A stretch of 64,000 bases of DNA. Origin: Thermoplasmata archaeon (GTDB lineage Archaea; Thermoplasmatota; E2; JACPAO01; JAHFTW01). The notes under the pieces are model-generated. The model saw nothing but the letters and a program-made list of their open reading frames with translations, was not told the origin of the DNA and made no database searches. Positions 62,552 through 64,000 of this stretch are shown here, in pieces (the first letter of the stretch is position 1; each line of letters opens with the position of its first letter). Made by a program: the position numbers and the translations under genes. The DNA is taken from assembly GCA_023269235.1 (NCBI GenBank), contig JAHFTW010000007.1, positions 1 through 64,000 of the forward strand. The letters are read 5' to 3'.

Positions 62552-63523
62552 TTACCAGAACTGGATGGACCCGGTCGCGGCGTACAAACCGGCCAGGAAC
62601 CCAGTGATGGCTCCGCCATTCAGGAGGGGCAATCCTGCCTGGGGGCGACCCTTCAGGACGTAGCCCATGAGGACGCCGAAGCCGACCAGGGTTCCGATGG
62701 CGGCGCCGAGGGCTGGGCGGAGGCCCCAGCCGGGGAGGGCGAACTGGAGGGCGGAGACCACCAGGATGGTGGGCATGACCAGGTCGCCGAGGCCCATGAA
62801 CATCGCCTCACGCTCGCCCTTGTTCTTCTCGCTGGCCTCCTTGAACTTGGAGGCCTCGGCGCGGAAGCGGTAGGGCAGCTTCTTGGGGATGACGAGGAGG
62901 ACGGGGAGCCGGAGCTCAAGGACGGTGTCCGCGAGGCTCAGCATGTGCTTCGTCTTGTAGACGGCGATGAAGTCGTAGATCGCGAGGCTGGCGAGGAGGA
63001 TGACGACCGGGACGAGGCCGAGGCTGATGCCCAGGAGGGAAGCGCTCGCGGCGGCGACGAGCACGCCGACGGAGTCGATGACGTACCATTCGGGGTGCTT
63101 GTAGAGGGCCAGGGCCGCCAGCAGGCCGAACGCGACGCCGGCGGCGGTGGCGACGGTGCTGGAGACATGGAACTCGACCAGGAGGACCGGCTGCACCACG
63201 TAGTAGAGCGTCCCGGCCACGGCGCCCAGGATGATGAGCTGGATGAGCCACTTTTTGCCTTTCTTGGCAATGTAGAGGATGACGAGCGTGAAGAGGACGA
63301 GGAGCAGGATGTAGCCGAACGAGTTCGTCGCGTCCTCCGGGTTCTCGAAGATCTGCAGGCCGGCGGCCTTGAACGGCGAGGCGAAGAGGACCGCGAGCGC
63401 CATGGAGGCCACGAAGGCGGCAAGCAACGCGGCGGTGGCGCGGTACTCGGGCCAGGACACCGGGAAGGCTTCCTGTCCCGGCGCAGGCGTCGGGGCGGGC
63501 GGGGCGGGCGAAGGGTCCTGCAC
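62552..63523 (-). CDS. Presenilin/SPP-like intramembrane aspartyl protease
   Basis: 323 residues. GxGD-type intramembrane protease: the first catalytic aspartate is in ASLAIYDFIAVYKTKHM and the second in FMGLGDLVMPTILV, with a C-terminal loop (PLLNGGAITGFLAGL) where PAL-containing presenilins have their third motif, here not a clean PAL. Nine hydrophobic segments, and an N-terminal Pro-rich cytosolic stretch (about 1-20). Archaeal homologues (PSH) cleave helices within the membrane. GTG 63523 lies about 26 bases from CCTTAGGG on the minus strand. The PRC-barrel gene is downstream in the same operon. Confidence 0.88.
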   Translation of the reverse strand: MQDPSPAPPAPTPAPGQEAFPVSWPEYRATAALLAAFVASMALAVLFASPFKAAGLQIFENPEDATNSFGYILLLVLFTLVILYIAKKGKKWLIQLIILGAVAGTLYYVVQPVLLVEFHVSSTVATAAGVAFGLLAALALYKHPEWYVIDSVGVLVAAASASLLGISLGLVPVVILLASLAIYDFIAVYKTKHMLSLADTVLELRLPVLLVIPKKLPYRFRAEASKFKEASEKNKGEREAMFMGLGDLVMPTILVVSALQFALPGWGLRPALGAAIGTLVGFGVLMGYVLKGRPQAGLPLLNGGAITGFLAGLYAATGSIQFW

Positions 63524-63545
63524 GCCGCTGGGACCCCGGTCTTGC

Positions 63546-63552
63546 CCTAAGG
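63546..63552 (-). promoter_or_regulatory. TATA-like box for the presenilin-like gene
   Basis: GCCCTTAGGGC on the minus strand, about 26 bases before the GTG at 63523. Confidence 0.5.
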
Positions 63553-63578
63553 GCTTGCGGAGTGCCGCTTGCGCGGGA

Positions 63579-63585
63579 TTCTTAG
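63579..63585 (+). promoter_or_regulatory. TATA-like box for the DoxX-like gene
   Basis: ATTCTTAGCAC, 27-29 bases before the ATG at 63608. Confidence 0.5.
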
Positions 63586-63607
63586 CACTGCGGCCCGCTC
63601 GCTTGGC

Positions 63608-63988
63608 ATGGAGTCGCGCCGAGTCATTGCCACGGCCTTGGCCATCGGCCTCGTGGCCCTGCTGGGATTCTACGGCGCCGCCAAGCTGCTGCGCGCCGGC
63701 TTCGAGGTGGCGGCGTTCCAGCGCTGGGGCTACCCGTCGGCGTTCCGTGTCATGGTCGGGTCCTTCGAGGTCGCCTGCGCCGTCGCCCTCCTTGTCCCGG
63801 CGGCGCGGTGGTGGGCCGCGCTCGCGGTCCTGCCGCTCATGGCCGGCGCGATGATGACGAACATCACCCACGCGGAGCTGGACAAATTGGGGCTTCCCAT
63901 CGGGACGGCCCTGGCCGCGCTGGCGTTGCTGCTTCTGACGCCGATGCCCGCACGGGTCGGCGCGTGGACGGCTCGGCTGCGCGCTTAG
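63608..63988 (+). CDS. DoxX-like four-helix membrane protein
   Basis: 126 residues, four hydrophobic helices (about 7-28, 44-65, 66-85, 98-117). RWGYPSAFRVMVGSFEVACA, VALLVPAARWWAALAVLPLM and GAMMTNITHAEL resemble the DoxX/DoxD-like family, small membrane proteins linked to quinone or thiol redox functions. No cofactor residues can be assigned. ATG 63608 at leaderless spacing; divergent from the presenilin-like gene. The last 12 bases of the window hold no further feature. Confidence 0.75.
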   Translation: MESRRVIATALAIGLVALLGFYGAAKLLRAGFEVAAFQRWGYPSAFRVMVGSFEVACAVALLVPAARWWAALAVLPLMAGAMMTNITHAELDKLGLPIGTALAALALLLLTPMPARVGAWTARLRA

Positions 63989-64000
63989 CCCGTCACTTCC

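Noticed and set aside
1-64000. CRISPR arrays, insertion sequences, prophage genes, rRNA
   Set aside because: No regularly spaced repeats, transposase or integrase motifs, or rRNA-like sequence were seen on either strand.

Overview
The window is 64 kb of very GC-rich, gene-dense archaeal chromosome. The evidence for Archaea is direct: a proteasome alpha / SBDS / Rrp4 / Rrp41 exosome run, ribosomal proteins uS12, uS7 and eL43 (L37ae), RNA polymerase subunit Rpo12, KEOPS subunit Pcc1, Sec61 beta, PCNA, two-subunit archaeal primase, a GINS protein, split GMP synthase, archease, AglB and a PGF-CTERM protein. The most likely lineage is a high-GC euryarchaeal relative, perhaps Thermoplasmatota, but this is inferred from gene content and not from a tree. 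There is no rRNA, CRISPR array, transposase or phage module. One tRNA (Pro, UGG) is present. No gene-free stretch exceeds 300 bases.

Layout. 1-3102 (minus): exosome/proteasome superoperon. 3261-9470: a radical SAM/HhH enzyme behind a small upstream ORF, a PGF-CTERM serine protease, an EamA permease, Sec61 beta, and a HAD phosphatase divergent from folD. 9601-12546: lipoprotein, then rps12-rps7 and rpl37ae-rpoP-pcc1. 12579-15084: three tandem PKD lipoproteins. 15130-18954: pyrE, purD with a long N-terminal extension, a GPN GTPase and a small membrane protein. 18935-21283: CinA-like protein, DUF2157 and DUF2231 membrane proteins. 21297-24027 (minus): a tightly overlapping three-gene operon of type III polyketide synthase, ICMT-type methyltransferase and FAD oxidoreductase. 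This resembles bacterial phenolic-lipid operons and is the most interesting unit in the window. 24120-25460: MscS channel fused to a USP-like domain.

25557-32575 is informational: guaA subunit B, pcn, three small lipoproteins, priL-priS, a GINS protein and an unknown gene. 32623-37780: paralogous lipoproteins, archease/CPBP protease/thioesterase, and a BNR-repeat lipoprotein. 37859-45967: mutY, then envelope redox and cytochrome c maturation genes (thioredoxin-like, CcmF-like, thioredoxin-CcdA fusion). 46023-52716: LVIVD lipoprotein, tRNA-Pro, a membrane-tethered double winged-helix regulator, dcd, a YkgJ-type protein, a small membrane protein/wHTH pair, and a Cys-rich surface protein. 52841-64000: DRG GTPase, DUF2203, GT39 glycosyltransferase, cupin, arginase, aglB, aminotransferase, PRC-barrel protein, presenilin-like protease and a DoxX-like protein.

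Expression signals are unusually legible. Most first genes of transcription units have a TTA(T/A)-type box about 27-30 bases before the start codon and no Shine-Dalgarno, which implies leaderless mRNAs. Downstream genes are joined by ATGA, GTGA or TGATG overlaps. The exceptions (rps12, rpl37ae, pcn, aglB, psmA, and the radical SAM gene with its upstream ORF) have leaders, upstream ORFs or inverted repeats and are the best places to look for regulation. rps12 appears to start with ATC. At least 13 lipobox proteins and several C-terminally anchored proteins point to an elaborate cell surface.
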